Assembly: GCA_934654755.1 (NCBI GenBank)
Contig: CAKUGQ010000002.1
Span: 62,001-126,000 of the forward strand
Source of the DNA: an uncultured Oscillospiraceae bacterium
GTDB lineage: Bacteria > Bacillota > Clostridia > Oscillospirales > Oscillospiraceae
Direction: 5' to 3'
Length of the DNA stretch: 64,000 nt
The position numbers and the translations under genes are program-made. Of the stretch, positions 35,943-45,146 are shown in pieces (position 1 is the first letter of the stretch; each line of letters opens with the position of its first letter). The notes beneath the pieces were generated by a model that was given only the letters and a program-made list of their open reading frames with translations, was not told the origin of the DNA and did not search any database.

Positions 35943-35970
35943 TTGACAAAATATACAAAAACGGTATAAT
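35943..35970 (+). promoter_or_regulatory. lysC-asd promoter
   Basis: Consensus TTGACA (35943-35948) and TATAAT (35965-35970) with 16 bp spacer, 70 bp before the lysC ATG. Confidence 0.85.
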
Positions 35971-36040
35971 AATGCAAAAAGCACATATTCAAAGGTGCGG
36001 CGAAATATGCAATGGCCGCCCGGAAAAGGGAGACGCAGAT

Positions 36041-37351
36041 ATGAGGGTTTTAAAGTTTGGCGGCACGTCTATGGCGGATGCTGCGCAGTACCGCAAGGTG
36101 CTCGGCATCGTCTGCTCGGATCCGTCGCGCCGTGTCGTCGTGGTTTCGGCGGCGGGGAAACGCTTTCCCGGCGACACAAAGGTGACGGATCTGCTGTATC
36201 TTTGCTATGCGCATATGCAGTATGGGGTCGGTTATGACGACATCTGGCAGAATATCGTGGATCGTTACTGCGCCATTCGCGACGCACTTGGGTTGAAAAC
36301 GGATTTGGAATCCGAATTTGCGGCGCTGCGTGTGCGGATGGAAAATGGCATTTCACGCGACGAATTGGTCTCGCGCGGCGAGTATTTCTCTGCAATTCTG
36401 ACAGCAGAAATGCTCGGATTTCCGTTTATCGACGCAAAAAGATGGCTTACATTTCACTACGACGGAACGATCGACCAGGAGACATCCTATGCCGCGCTGC
36501 GCGCGCTCGTCGGCGACGGCTGTGCCGTTACGCCCGGCTTCTACGGCGTCACACCGGAGGGCGCAATCCGCGTCCTGACGCGCGGCGGCTCCGATATTAC
36601 CGGCGCGCTTGCCGCCGCCGCGCTCGGCGCGGAGGTTTATGAGAACTGGACGGATGTATGCGGGATGCTGATGGCTGACCCGCGCATCGTCGATGCGCCG
36701 CGCACCATTGACCGCGCAACATACGGAGAATTACGTCAACTTTCGTATGCTGGTGCGCAGGTGTTACATGAGATGACAATTTTCCCGGTGCGAGAAATGA
36801 ATATTCCACTGAATATACGGAATACTAACCACCCCGAGCATCCGGGCACGCTCGTCTGCGACGACTTTCCGGAACCGCCGAACGCCGACCGCTTTGTTAC
36901 CGGCATCGCAGGCAAGAAAGACTTTTCCGTCCTGACCGTTTCCAAGCGTGGGATGTCCGGCGCGGTCGGTACACTGCGTGCCATTTTCTCGGTGTTTGAG
37001 CGCAACGCCGTTCCGGTCAGTTACGTGACAACGGGCGTTGACTGCATCAGTCTGGCAGTACCGACGGAAAATCTGTCGCCCTGTACCTATACCCTGACCG
37101 ACGAGCTGCGCAAGGCTGTTCATCCGGATGACTTGAAAATTACGGATAATCTTGCCATTGTTGCGGTCGTCGGTCGTCGTATGGCCTTCCGCGCGGGCAC
37201 CTCGGGCAAGATTTTTGATGCGCTCGGGAAACGGAATATTAACATCCGGATGATCGCGCAGGGGCCGGATGAAATGACCATTCTTGTCGGAGTGGAAAAC
37301 AAGGATTACCATCAAACGGTGCGCGAGCTGTATGAAGCGTTTGTAAAGTGA
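36041..37351 (+). CDS. lysC: Aspartate kinase
   Basis: A 436-residue enzyme that phosphorylates aspartate, the first step towards lysine, threonine and methionine. The N-terminal kinase has VLKFGGTSMADA, then VTPGFYGVTPEG and TRGGSDITGALAAAALG near residue 180-205. The C-terminal 130 residues hold paired ACT-type domains for feedback control (SVLTVSKRGMSG and NLAIVAVVGRRMAF). The ATG at 36041 with GGGAGA upstream is used because it starts at the conserved strand; the frame open to 35858 reads through the promoter. Codon use in this gene is a little more A/T than in its neighbours. asd follows after 6 bp. Confidence 0.95.
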   Translation: MRVLKFGGTSMADAAQYRKVLGIVCSDPSRRVVVVSAAGKRFPGDTKVTDLLYLCYAHMQYGVGYDDIWQNIVDRYCAIRDALGLKTDLESEFAALRVRMENGISRDELVSRGEYFSAILTAEMLGFPFIDAKRWLTFHYDGTIDQETSYAALRALVGDGCAVTPGFYGVTPEGAIRVLTRGGSDITGALAAAALGAEVYENWTDVCGMLMADPRIVDAPRTIDRATYGELRQLSYAGAQVLHEMTIFPVREMNIPLNIRNTNHPEHPGTLVCDDFPEPPNADRFVTGIAGKKDFSVLTVSKRGMSGAVGTLRAIFSVFERNAVPVSYVTTGVDCISLAVPTENLSPCTYTLTDELRKAVHPDDLKITDNLAIVAVVGRRMAFRAGTSGKIFDALGKRNINIRMIAQGPDEMTILVGVENKDYHQTVRELYEAFVK

Positions 37352-37357
37352 GGTTTT

Positions 37358-38359
37358 ATGAAGCAGTATAACGTTGGCATTCTGGGCGCGACCGGTGCAG
37401 TTGGTCGTGAAATGATGAAAATACTGGCGGAGCGCAACTTTCCCGTTGCCGAGCTTCGCCTGCTGGCAGGGCCGCGCAGCGCGGGCAGCACGCTCGCATG
37501 GAGGGGCCGTGAGTTGCCTGTCCTCCTGACGTGTGACGAGGCGTTTGAAGGGTTGGACCTTGTGCTCGGCGCCGCCGAAAACGACATTGCCGAGCGCTTT
37601 GCGCCTGCGATTGCCCGCGCGGGGGCGGTGTTTGTTGACAATTCCTCCGCATTTCGTCTCGACCCGAATGTCCCGCTGATCGTCCCGGAGATCAACGGGG
37701 ACGATGCGAAGCACCACAAGGGCATCCTCGCCAACCCGAATTGCTCAACCATTATCGCGCTGATGGCGATTTATGCCCTGCGGCCGCTGGGCAATCTGAA
37801 GGCGATGGTTGCATCCACATATCAGGCGGTTTCCGGTGCGGGTGCAGGCGGCCCCGTGGAGCTGGCGGAACAGATCGATGCCCTGCGCGAGGGCAGAGCC
37901 GTGCAGCCGCACGTCTTTTCCCACCAGATTGCCTATAATCTCATTCCGCAGATCGGCGGTGTGACCTTCGAGGGCTATACAAGCGAGGAAATGAAAATGC
38001 AGAATGAGGGACGCAAGATCCTGCACCTGCCGGAGTTGCGCGTAAGCTGTACCTGTGTGCGTGTACCCGTGGTACGCAGTCACTCCATTTCGCTGAACCT
38101 GTATTTTGACCGCCCGGTCTCCGTTGAGGCCGCGCGTGAGGCGATTGCCGCTGCGCCGGGCTGCGCGCTGGCGGATGACACGGCCAACCATGTTTATCCC
38201 ATGCCGCTGGACACCTCCGACCGCGACACCGTGCTCGTTGGACGTATCCGGCCGGATTTGGTCTGCGAAAACGGTTTGGCACTTTGGTGCTGCGGCGATC
38301 AGATCCGCAAGGGTGCGGCGACGAACGCCGTGCAGATTGCGGAGTGCCTGATCTCATAG
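37358..38359 (+). CDS. asd: Aspartate-semialdehyde dehydrogenase
   Basis: A 333-residue enzyme that reduces aspartyl phosphate to aspartate semialdehyde with NADPH. It starts with the nucleotide-binding NVGILGATGAVGREMMKIL and carries the catalytic cysteine in LANPNCSTIIALMA near residue 128, with the GAGAGGPVELAEQ loop near 160. It is co-transcribed with lysC and closed by a terminator at 38371. Confidence 0.96.
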   Translation: MKQYNVGILGATGAVGREMMKILAERNFPVAELRLLAGPRSAGSTLAWRGRELPVLLTCDEAFEGLDLVLGAAENDIAERFAPAIARAGAVFVDNSSAFRLDPNVPLIVPEINGDDAKHHKGILANPNCSTIIALMAIYALRPLGNLKAMVASTYQAVSGAGAGGPVELAEQIDALREGRAVQPHVFSHQIAYNLIPQIGGVTFEGYTSEEMKMQNEGRKILHLPELRVSCTCVRVPVVRSHSISLNLYFDRPVSVEAAREAIAAAPGCALADDTANHVYPMPLDTSDRDTVLVGRIRPDLVCENGLALWCCGDQIRKGAATNAVQIAECLIS

Positions 38360-38370
38360 GATAAAATATC

Positions 38371-38403
38371 GGCGTCTCATGCGGTCGCATGAGGCGCCTT
38401 TTT
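38371..38403 (+). terminator. Terminator of lysC-asd
   Basis: Stem GGCGTCTCATGCG with CGCATGAGGCGCC followed by TTTTT, 12 bp after the asd stop. Confidence 0.87.
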
Positions 38404-38405
38404 CC

Positions 38406-38491
38406 GTCATAGCGAGACCCCGCAGGGGTCGTGGCAATCTCCTGTAAGATCTTGCGTCAGATTGCCGCGTCGCTTCGCTCCTCGCAATGAC
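38406..38491. repeat. Dispersed palindromic repeat, copy E (86 bp)
   Basis: Begins GTCATAGCGAGACC and ends TCCTCGCAATGAC, inner arms CGTGGCAATCTCC and CAGATTGCCGCG. A half copy of the right end follows at about 38498-38528. It lies directly behind the asd terminator. Confidence 0.85.
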
Positions 38492-38545
38492 ATACAACGG
38501 ATGTGCCGCGTCGCTCCTCGCAATGACACAGGGGCGCGGCGTACC

Positions 38546-38575
38546 AAAGCCCCTCTTGCGGCAAGAGGGGCTTTT
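38546..38575. terminator. Terminator of the ddl-side operon
   Basis: Stem AAAGCCCCTCTTG with CAAGAGGGGCTTT, loop CGG, A-run before and T-run after; it can act for the minus-strand ddl gene that ends at 38593. Confidence 0.85.
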
Positions 38576-38592
38576 ACTGCCGTAAGCAGCGG

Positions 38593-39795
38593 TTATCGCT
38601 TGCTGCCCTTGCTGCCGCCGAGGTCGGCGGTTTGCAGTAGATTTGTTTCAAAGGAGAAGCTCAGGCTTTCCTGCTCACGCTCACGTTTGAGCGCCAGCTC
38701 GATCAGCCGGTCGAGCAGCTTCGGATAGTCCATGCCGAGCGGCTGCCAGAGATAGAACGACAGCGAGCCGGGGATGGTATTGATCTCGTTAAGATAAAGA
38801 CGGTCGGTTGCGGTGTCCAGCAGGAAGTCAATGCGTGCGACGCCCGCGCAGCCGAGCGCACGGAAGGCCTTCACGGCCAGCGTGCGCACCTCTTCGCGGC
38901 GCTCCGGAGAGAGGTCGGCGGGAATTTTACGCGACAGGCTTGCCATGCCCTTGCTGCCGCCGGACTTGCCGTTTTTAGCGCCCTTGCCGCCGGCCATATA
39001 TTTGTCTTCGTAGCTCAGAATGTCCGTCGCGTTGAGCGGCTCCTCACATTCGGATGCCTCGGCCTCATAAATATCGCCGAGCACGGCACAGTTGATTTCG
39101 CGCAGGTGCACAACGGCAGGCTCCAGCAGTACCCGACCGGCAAATCGGAAGGCGAGGTCAAGCGCTTCGGCAAGCTCCGCGCGGACGCCGGCCTTCCGGA
39201 TGCCGACACTGGAGCCGAGGTTTACGGGCTTGACGATCACGGGATAGCCGAATGTCGCTTCGATGTCCGTTAATATGGCGGTTTCATTTGCGTAGAAGTC
39301 CGTTTTCAGATAGCACTTACCGGGCAGCACGGGCACGCCCGCGTCGCGGAACAAAACCTTTTGCGCATATTTGTCCATGCCAAGCGCCGACGAAAGCACA
39401 TCGCAGCCGGCGTAGGGCAGACCGAGCGTGTGCAGATAGCCCTGTAAGGTGCCGTCCTCCACGTTTGTGCCGTGGACGACGGGCAGCGCCACATCGATGA
39501 TCCGATGGAAGCGCTTGCGGCCGAAATGCTTGACCGGCTCGGTGACGGCCACGCGGCCGCCCTCGTTGAGCAGAATGACGCGCGTACTCTCCTTGAGCAG
39601 TGCCGGGAGGTCGCGATAGGCGCGGATGTTCCCGATTTGCTCACCGACATACATTTCGTTTTGCTTTGTAATATAAATGGGAAGCGGGTCGTATTTCTCG
39701 GGGTCGAGCTTCGCCAACGCCTGAAGTGCGGAGATGACGGACACCTCGTGCTCGACGCTTTTCCCGCCGAACAGCACCGCTACGCAAAGTTTCAT
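38593..39795 (-). CDS. ddl: D-alanine--D-alanine ligase
   Basis: A 400-residue ATP-grasp ligase making the D-Ala-D-Ala dipeptide for peptidoglycan. It begins with the glycine loop VAVLFGGKSVEHEVSVISAL, has VHGTNVEDGTLQGYLHTLGLPY near residue 95 (read in parts), the ATP-grasp VIVKPVNLGSSVGI near 155 and the metal site RIDFLLDTATDRLYLNEINTIPG near 325 (read in parts). The omega loop has an unusual Gly/Lys/Ser-rich stretch (KYMAGGKGAKNGKSGGSKG). The ATG at 39795 (MKLCVAVLF) is taken as start. It is directly downstream of murF, whose product uses the dipeptide. D-Ala-D-Ala rather than D-Ala-D-Lac specificity is assumed, not shown. Confidence 0.93.
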   Translation of the reverse strand: MKLCVAVLFGGKSVEHEVSVISALQALAKLDPEKYDPLPIYITKQNEMYVGEQIGNIRAYRDLPALLKESTRVILLNEGGRVAVTEPVKHFGRKRFHRIIDVALPVVHGTNVEDGTLQGYLHTLGLPYAGCDVLSSALGMDKYAQKVLFRDAGVPVLPGKCYLKTDFYANETAILTDIEATFGYPVIVKPVNLGSSVGIRKAGVRAELAEALDLAFRFAGRVLLEPAVVHLREINCAVLGDIYEAEASECEEPLNATDILSYEDKYMAGGKGAKNGKSGGSKGMASLSRKIPADLSPERREEVRTLAVKAFRALGCAGVARIDFLLDTATDRLYLNEINTIPGSLSFYLWQPLGMDYPKLLDRLIELALKREREQESLSFSFETNLLQTADLGGSKGSKR

Positions 39796-39809
39796 TGCAA
39801 TTCCACCTT

Positions 39810-41369
39810 TCAATAATTGTCCGGGAGGTCGTTTTCCAGCAGAATCACGCGCTCACGGCCACCGGTTTTGCAGCCGTAGGCGCGTTCCAGCGCCGCCCGG
39901 AGGTCGTGCGCGACGGTCAGACGCGCTTCGTCAAAGCCCGTTGCGCGGACACCCTCGGCGATGGGTGCGGCCTGCTTTTCGCCGACAAGGATGATCTCGT
40001 CGCAGAATTTCGCGGCATAAGCGCCGAATTCGCGGTTCAGCTCCGCCTGTTTTGCGCCCAGCTCGACCATACCGGGTGTGACGAGGATGCGATAACCGTC
40101 AAACAGCGCCAGCGCGTCGATGGCGGCGTGTGCTCCGGCAGGATTGGAGTTATAAGCGTCATCGATAACGGTCACGCTGCCGTTTCTGCGGAGCTGCAGG
40201 CGATGCTCGACGCTTTCGATGCGTTGCGCCTGCGCACGGAGCTTTTCCGGTGCGATGCCCAGCTCGCAGCAGACGGCGATTGCGCCGATCAGATTGATGA
40301 CATTGTGCCGTCCGAGCAGGCGCGCGCCGAACTCAAAGCTGTCGCCCTTCGGCGTGTGCGCCACGAAGCGCGTGCCGCGCGCCGAGGCGGTGATGTCCGT
40401 TGCGTAATAGTCGCAGGCATCGCTCAGGCCGTAGGTGATCTTTTTTCCGGTGTAGCCCTCGGCGGCGATACGCACGTTTTCGTCCTCGAAGTTCAGAAAG
40501 GCCGTTCCGTCAGGCGGAAGGGCGTTGACCAGCTCAAATTTTGTCTTTCGGATGTTTTCCATACTCCCGAAGGTTTCCAGATGCTGCGGGCCGATGGAGG
40601 TCACGACGCCGAGCTTCGGCGAAACGATGTCGCACAGCTCACGGATGTCGCCGACGTGCCGCGCGCCCATTTCGCATACGAAGATCCGATGCTGCGGGCG
40701 CAGCTTCGTGCGTACGGTCAGGACGACGCCCATCGGCGTGTTGTAGCTCTCCGGCGTCATCAGCGTGTCGTACTGTGCCGAAAGCAGCGTTGTCAGCAGG
40801 TGCTTGACGCTCGTTTTACCATAGCTGCCGGTCACGCCGACGGTCAGGAGCGACGGGTCGTTTTTCAGAATGCGCCTGGCGTCGTTGATGTACCAGCGTC
40901 TCACGGCGGCTTCGACCGGCGCATTGATGAGCCCGGCGAGCAGCACCCAGAGCGGCTGCAAAAGCGTGCACAGCGCCAGCGCCGCATAATACAGCCGCGC
41001 GCTGCCGCGCAGCAGCGCAGGCAGGAGCGCCAGCGCCAGCAGCAGAGCCATTGTGACGAACAGCCGCACGACGCGTTTGGTATAGACCAGAGGCTTTTTT
41101 GCCTTCCGCGGAATGCACAGTGTGGCCTGGATGCAGAAAATGCAGAACACCGTGCCGATCAGCAGCGGCGTTTCCTTTCGCACGGCGGCAACGCAGCAGG
41201 CGACGGTCGTCAGCGCAAGCGGGAGCCAGCGGCGCATCCCGTGCTTCACCAGCCAGCGCCGGTGTGTGGACAGGCGATAGGAGTTGAGCTGAAACATATG
41301 CACCGAGCCGATTGAGGCCAGCGCAAAAAAGCTCAGAAAGGGCAGAAGGATCAGCAGATTCCACGACAT
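39810..41369 (-). CDS. murF: MurF (UDP-MurNAc-tripeptide--D-Ala-D-Ala ligase) with N-terminal membrane domain
   Basis: A 519-residue protein. About 150 N-terminal residues are hydrophobic with four or so predicted helices (LLILLPFLSFFALASIGSV, LVTMALLLALALLPALL-like stretch), which ordinary MurF (about 450 residues) lacks. The Mur ligase core follows: P-loop VGVTGSYGKTSVKHLL near residue 180, the SYNTPMGV loop, EMGARHVGDI near 235 and the C-terminal VIDDAYNSNPAG near 395 with the carbamylated-lysine type region before it. It lies 14 bp before ddl, so the dipeptide ligase and its user are co-expressed. The membrane tether is the odd feature. The ATG at 41369 starts the first helix. Confidence 0.88.
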   Translation of the reverse strand: MSWNLLILLPFLSFFALASIGSVHMFQLNSYRLSTHRRWLVKHGMRRWLPLALTTVACCVAAVRKETPLLIGTVFCIFCIQATLCIPRKAKKPLVYTKRVVRLFVTMALLLALALLPALLRGSARLYYAALALCTLLQPLWVLLAGLINAPVEAAVRRWYINDARRILKNDPSLLTVGVTGSYGKTSVKHLLTTLLSAQYDTLMTPESYNTPMGVVLTVRTKLRPQHRIFVCEMGARHVGDIRELCDIVSPKLGVVTSIGPQHLETFGSMENIRKTKFELVNALPPDGTAFLNFEDENVRIAAEGYTGKKITYGLSDACDYYATDITASARGTRFVAHTPKGDSFEFGARLLGRHNVINLIGAIAVCCELGIAPEKLRAQAQRIESVEHRLQLRRNGSVTVIDDAYNSNPAGAHAAIDALALFDGYRILVTPGMVELGAKQAELNREFGAYAAKFCDEIILVGEKQAAPIAEGVRATGFDEARLTVAHDLRAALERAYGCKTGGRERVILLENDLPDNY

Positions 41370-41374
41370 GGCAA

Positions 41375-42142
41375 TCACTCCAGACGGAAAAATGAGGCGA
41401 TGATGCGCGAGAAAATCACCGGCTGCTCCAGAAAGCAGAAGTGTCCGGCATTCGGAATGACGGCGAGACCGGCGTTCGGCATGGCTTTTTCCATGGTCTG
41501 TCCGTCGGAAAGAGGCGTTGCGGTGTCGTTTTCGCCCCAGATGAGCAGCGTTTCGGAGCGGACGCCCGGCAGAAGCGGCGTCAGGTCTTCGTTGACGGTT
41601 TTTACGAGGCATTCCCGCATCCGGGGGGACGCGGCGGCATAGTCCGCCGAGCCGAAGCGTTTGCGCAGTGCCTCCAACGCACCGGGGAAGAGCCTGCGCA
41701 CGGGCGCGAAGCCCGCGATTGCCCGCAGGAAACGATAGCGCCTGCGTCGTGCACCGCCTTTTTTCGTCGGCTGCGGGCGGATGCCCGCGCTGTCGATGAG
41801 GACGATGCGCCGGACGGCAAAGGGCAGCGTGCGGTTGGCGAGCTTGATGATAATTCGCCCGCCGAAGGAATGACCGATCAGCGTCAGCGACGAAAAGCCG
41901 AAGGGCTGCAAAAACTCCAGCACGACGTCGGCAAAGTCGTCCACGCCATAGGCGCAGGGCGGTTCGTCGGACTCGCCGAAGCCCGGAAGATCGAGCGCCA
42001 GCACGCGATAGCCGCGCGCGAGCTGCTCCAGCATGGCGCGGTGTACCTCCAGATTCGACCCCCAGCCGTGCAGCACGAGAATCGGCTCGCCGCTGCCGAG
42101 ATCGACATAATTGAGTTTCATGCCGCGCAAGGTGACATTCAC
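41375..42142 (-). CDS. Alpha/beta hydrolase
   Basis: A 255-residue alpha/beta-hydrolase fold protein. It has the oxyanion-hole HGWGSN near residue 26, DLPGFGESDEP near 51, the nucleophile elbow GHSFGG near 93, and a catalytic histidine in NAGHFCFLEQP near 240, with a candidate acid in the LLIWGENDTATP loop near 210. No specific substrate can be read; family members include esterases and C-C hydrolases. It starts the segment upstream of murF with a 5 bp gap, but whether it shares a cell-wall role is unclear. Confidence 0.85.
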   Translation of the reverse strand: MNVTLRGMKLNYVDLGSGEPILVLHGWGSNLEVHRAMLEQLARGYRVLALDLPGFGESDEPPCAYGVDDFADVVLEFLQPFGFSSLTLIGHSFGGRIIIKLANRTLPFAVRRIVLIDSAGIRPQPTKKGGARRRRYRFLRAIAGFAPVRRLFPGALEALRKRFGSADYAAASPRMRECLVKTVNEDLTPLLPGVRSETLLIWGENDTATPLSDGQTMEKAMPNAGLAVIPNAGHFCFLEQPVIFSRIIASFFRLE

Positions 42143-42220
42143 ACCGCAGCCCTCCTCCTCGGAAAGATTCAGGAAAAATTATAACAGAGTTTTACGGAAT
42201 TTACAAGCAGATCGCGTCGC

Positions 42221-43000
42221 TCAGCCGAAAAGGAGCGTTGCCCACACGGCGAGAATCTCGCGCAGGAGCATATTGACGAAAAATGCCCGGTCGGTCGTTC
42301 GCGCAGGGACGCACAGCGCCGTCAATCCCTCGTTTTTTGCCAGCAGGGTTGCGCGGCACAGGTGAAATTCCGACGATACGACCGCCGCCCGTGCGGGGGC
42401 GAAGCCCTCCTCGGCGGCGATCAGGCCGACCGAATAGCGGAAGTTTTCGCGCGTATTCGTCGAGCTTTCCTCCCTGCGCAGCCGCGCGGGATCAATGCCG
42501 CGCGCGGTGAGCCAGAGGAACATACACTCCGCCTCGGTGATATCCTCCCCCGGTCCCTGTCCGCCGGAGAGGACGGCTTTTGCCTCCGGGTAACGCGTCA
42601 GGTAGTCCAGTGCGGCGCGAAGCCGTTGGCTCAAAGAGACGCTGGGCGTCGTTCCGTCCACGCCCGCACCGAGAACAATCAGCCAGTCGGCTTCGGGATC
42701 CTTTGCGCCGGAGGCGGCGGAGAGAATCCATGCGCCCGTAGCGGCGGCGAGCAGCAGTGCCAGCGCCATGCCGCCGAGCAGGATACGCCTTGCCCATTTT
42801 ATTGCGCGGGGGCAGCGGCCGCGCAGCACGTCGAGCGCACCGAATATCAGCACGAGCGCAGCTGCCGCGAACAGGAGCATCCCCGTAAAGGCATAGCCGT
42901 AGACGTGAAAACGGAACACCCAGCCCAACGCGGTGAACAGCGCCGCCGCGCCGGCATAGCACAGACAGCGGAGCAAAAGCGCCGTGCGCTGCGGCTTCAT
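42221..43000 (-). CDS. YdcF/SanA family (DUF218) membrane protein
   Basis: A 259-residue protein with three N-terminal membrane helices and an ElyC/SanA/YdcF-type DUF218 domain. The domain motifs are LIVLGAGVDGTTPSVSLSQRL near residue 105 (read in parts), AVLSGGQGPGE near 140, EESSTNTRENFRYSV near 175 and VVSSEFHLCRA near 205. Family members affect envelope integrity in Gram-negative bacteria; the reaction is unknown. It overlaps the M42 peptidase start region by 4 bp at its own start (ATGA). Confidence 0.87.
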   Translation of the reverse strand: MKPQRTALLLRCLCYAGAAALFTALGWVFRFHVYGYAFTGMLLFAAAALVLIFGALDVLRGRCPRAIKWARRILLGGMALALLLAAATGAWILSAASGAKDPEADWLIVLGAGVDGTTPSVSLSQRLRAALDYLTRYPEAKAVLSGGQGPGEDITEAECMFLWLTARGIDPARLRREESSTNTRENFRYSVGLIAAEEGFAPARAAVVSSEFHLCRATLLAKNEGLTALCVPARTTDRAFFVNMLLREILAVWATLLFG

Positions 43001-44031
43001 CGGAACAGGTAGCCCTTCAGGACGCGCAGGGTATTGAGGACGCCGTCTCTGTGGCTGCGCTCATAGCCGTGCGAGGCGTAAACGCCCGCGCCGATCAGAC
43101 CGTGACGCAGGTCGTAGCCCGCGCGGAGGGTTGCTTCGACGTCGCTGCCGTAACCGGGGTAGATGTCCACGGCGTAGTCCGCGCCCTCGCGCTTCGCCGC
43201 GTCGATGAGCTTGCCGACGACCTCATAGGAATACGGCCCGCCGGAATCCTTTGCGCAGATGGAGACCTGCCGCTCGGTGCATTGCAGTCCGCTGCCCACG
43301 CAGCCCATATCAACCGAGATGGCCTCGGTCACGCCCGCCGGAACGGAGGCGGAGCCGCCGTGACCGACTTCTTCATAAACCGTAACGTGGACATAAACGC
43401 GGCGGGAGGGCGTGAGCTTCTCGTCGTGCAGGAATTTGGCAAAGCCCAGCAGAATGCCGACGGAGAGCTTGTCGTCCAGAAAGCGGCTCTTGATATAGCC
43501 GGAGGACGTTACATGGGTACGCGGCTCGAAGCAGACGATGTCGCCCACGCAGATGCCGAGCCGTTTCACGTCGTCGGCGCTTTCGACCGGTTCGTCAAGA
43601 ACGATCTCCACGGTGTCCCAGCCGCGCTTGACGTTATTATACTCCATATTAACGTGGATGGAGGCATTGCAGAGCTGGCAGGTACCCTCGATCATGCGGC
43701 CGTCCCTGGTGTAAACACGGACGTTTTCCGCCTCGGCGTTGTTGGCGTTCATACCGCCGAGCCGGTCAATCCGCAGGCGGCCGCTGCCCTTGATCTCGGC
43801 GACCATACCGCCGAGCGTGTCGGCGTGCGCCTCCAGAAGCAGGGCGTCGTTTTCGTCCGTACCGCCCAGATCGATCATCACACCGCCCTTGGCGGTCTGC
43901 CATGCGCGGAAGCCAAGCGCCTCAAATTCGCGCTGCACGAGCTCCGCCGCGGCGGCGGTAAAGCCGGAGGGGCTGTCAACCGCGAGAAGCTGTACGGTCT
44001 TTTCGACCGCAAAATCCACATACTTTTCCAT
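42997..44031 (-). CDS. M42 family metallo-aminopeptidase
   Basis: A 344-residue zinc/cobalt aminopeptidase of the M42 (glutamyl aminopeptidase/PepA-like) family. Metal ligands and catalytic residues are visible: EAHADTLGG near residue 67, SRFLDDKLSV near 180, the general-base VYEEVGHGG near 215 and SVDMGC near 234, with a terminal YASHGYERSH. Tetrahedral assemblies are known for the family and it trims peptides in the cytosol. It lies between the ATP-grasp gene (76 bp upstream) and the YdcF gene (overlap). Confidence 0.92.
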   Translation of the reverse strand: MEKYVDFAVEKTVQLLAVDSPSGFTAAAAELVQREFEALGFRAWQTAKGGVMIDLGGTDENDALLLEAHADTLGGMVAEIKGSGRLRIDRLGGMNANNAEAENVRVYTRDGRMIEGTCQLCNASIHVNMEYNNVKRGWDTVEIVLDEPVESADDVKRLGICVGDIVCFEPRTHVTSSGYIKSRFLDDKLSVGILLGFAKFLHDEKLTPSRRVYVHVTVYEEVGHGGSASVPAGVTEAISVDMGCVGSGLQCTERQVSICAKDSGGPYSYEVVGKLIDAAKREGADYAVDIYPGYGSDVEATLRAGYDLRHGLIGAGVYASHGYERSHRDGVLNTLRVLKGYLFR

Positions 44032-44066
44032 AGGTTACTCCTTTTTTGACATTTACAGATACACAC

Positions 44067-44097
44067 CCGCGCACGACCGGATTCCGGCCGTGCGCGG
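44067..44097 (-). terminator. GC-rich hairpin between ATP-grasp gene and M42 peptidase gene
   Basis: CCGCGCACGACCGG (44067-44080), spacer ATT, CCGGCCGTGCGCGG (44084-44097). No strong T-run follows on the minus strand, so termination may be partial. Confidence 0.55.
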
Positions 44098-44107
44098 AAG
44101 CACGATA

Positions 44108-45118
44108 TTACAGGTCTTTCACGAACTGCCGGAAGCGTGGGAGCATTCCCTCGCGGTTCGGCGTATCCGGCGGAACGGGCAAAAAGCCGTTTCCGGGGAA
44201 GAAATTTCCCTCGATGAGCTGCGGTCCGTCCTCGCCGACGGCGACGTCCCAGCCGACATAGCCGAGCTGCGGTACGACGGCCGTCGCCTCCAGACACATC
44301 TGCATGGACTCCTGCCAGAACGGAAGGCGGTAGCCGACGAGCCTGCAGCCGGTAGCGGGATGGATCTCGTACACGTTGTCGTTGATGTCGTAGCCCGGAT
44401 ACCAGATCGTGCCGTCCTCCAGGCGGATGCGGGCGGTGATGCCGCCGGCGTTGAGGTTATCCACGAAATTGCCGCCGTTTCCGATGCGGATGAAAGCGTA
44501 GACCACGTTCGGTACGCCGTCAACGCGCACGGTAACGATGCGGTAGGTGTTGACCGAGCCGGGGTAGAGCGCGGCAATGTCCGGATGCTGCACAATGCAG
44601 TCCTCGATCAGCGCCGCGCCGCTCTGCTTCAGATGCTCATACATCGCATGAAGATCGGCAAAGTCCTTTTTGTCCAGCTTTTCGATGCCGCGCCCGCAGG
44701 ATTCCGCGAGCGGCTTGGAGATGATGATTTCGCGCCGCTCCATAAAACGGCGGAAGCTCTCCTCGTCCGTATCGCGCATATCAAGCCAGCCGCGGCGAAC
44801 GTATTTGGCATACAGGCGGTTGAACTCTACCTTGTCGTCCACGCAGTGGTAGTAGTCGCGGTCGTTGAGCATGGAGACAAGGCGGTTGTTGGTGCCGCGC
44901 GTCATATAGGTGGCGCGCTGGGCGGGCGTCAGGTCGTAGAACTGGAAGAAGCTGTAGTCCTTATAGCCCGCGCCGTAGCGCAGACCGCAGCGCAGAATGT
45001 CCGCAAACAGCCAGACGCAGCTTTTTCCCGTCTTTTTGTGCAGCTCGGATATTGTGGAAAAGAGCTGACGGTAATTCATTTCGCGCAGACGCGCAAACAG
45101 GTATCCCGGTTTGATCAC
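44108..45118 (-). CDS. Sugar-transfer-associated ATP-grasp protein
   Basis: A 336-residue protein resembling the 'sugar-transfer associated ATP-grasp' family, which often sits in polysaccharide or capsule loci and joins an amino acid or acid to a sugar. The nucleotide-binding region is visible as EIIISKPLAESCGRGIEKL near residue 130, followed by ALIEDCIVQHPDIAAL near 170 and the metal-binding YVGWDVAVGEDGPQLIEGN near 290. The gene overlaps no neighbour and ends 76 bp before the M42 gene. Here it is beside thrS rather than sugar genes, so its partner is not evident. Confidence 0.8.
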   Translation of the reverse strand: MIKPGYLFARLREMNYRQLFSTISELHKKTGKSCVWLFADILRCGLRYGAGYKDYSFFQFYDLTPAQRATYMTRGTNNRLVSMLNDRDYYHCVDDKVEFNRLYAKYVRRGWLDMRDTDEESFRRFMERREIIISKPLAESCGRGIEKLDKKDFADLHAMYEHLKQSGAALIEDCIVQHPDIAALYPGSVNTYRIVTVRVDGVPNVVYAFIRIGNGGNFVDNLNAGGITARIRLEDGTIWYPGYDINDNVYEIHPATGCRLVGYRLPFWQESMQMCLEATAVVPQLGYVGWDVAVGEDGPQLIEGNFFPGNGFLPVPPDTPNREGMLPRFRQFVKDL

Positions 45119-45146
45119 GGCGCTTGCCTCCTTTCGGCGGAGCGGA

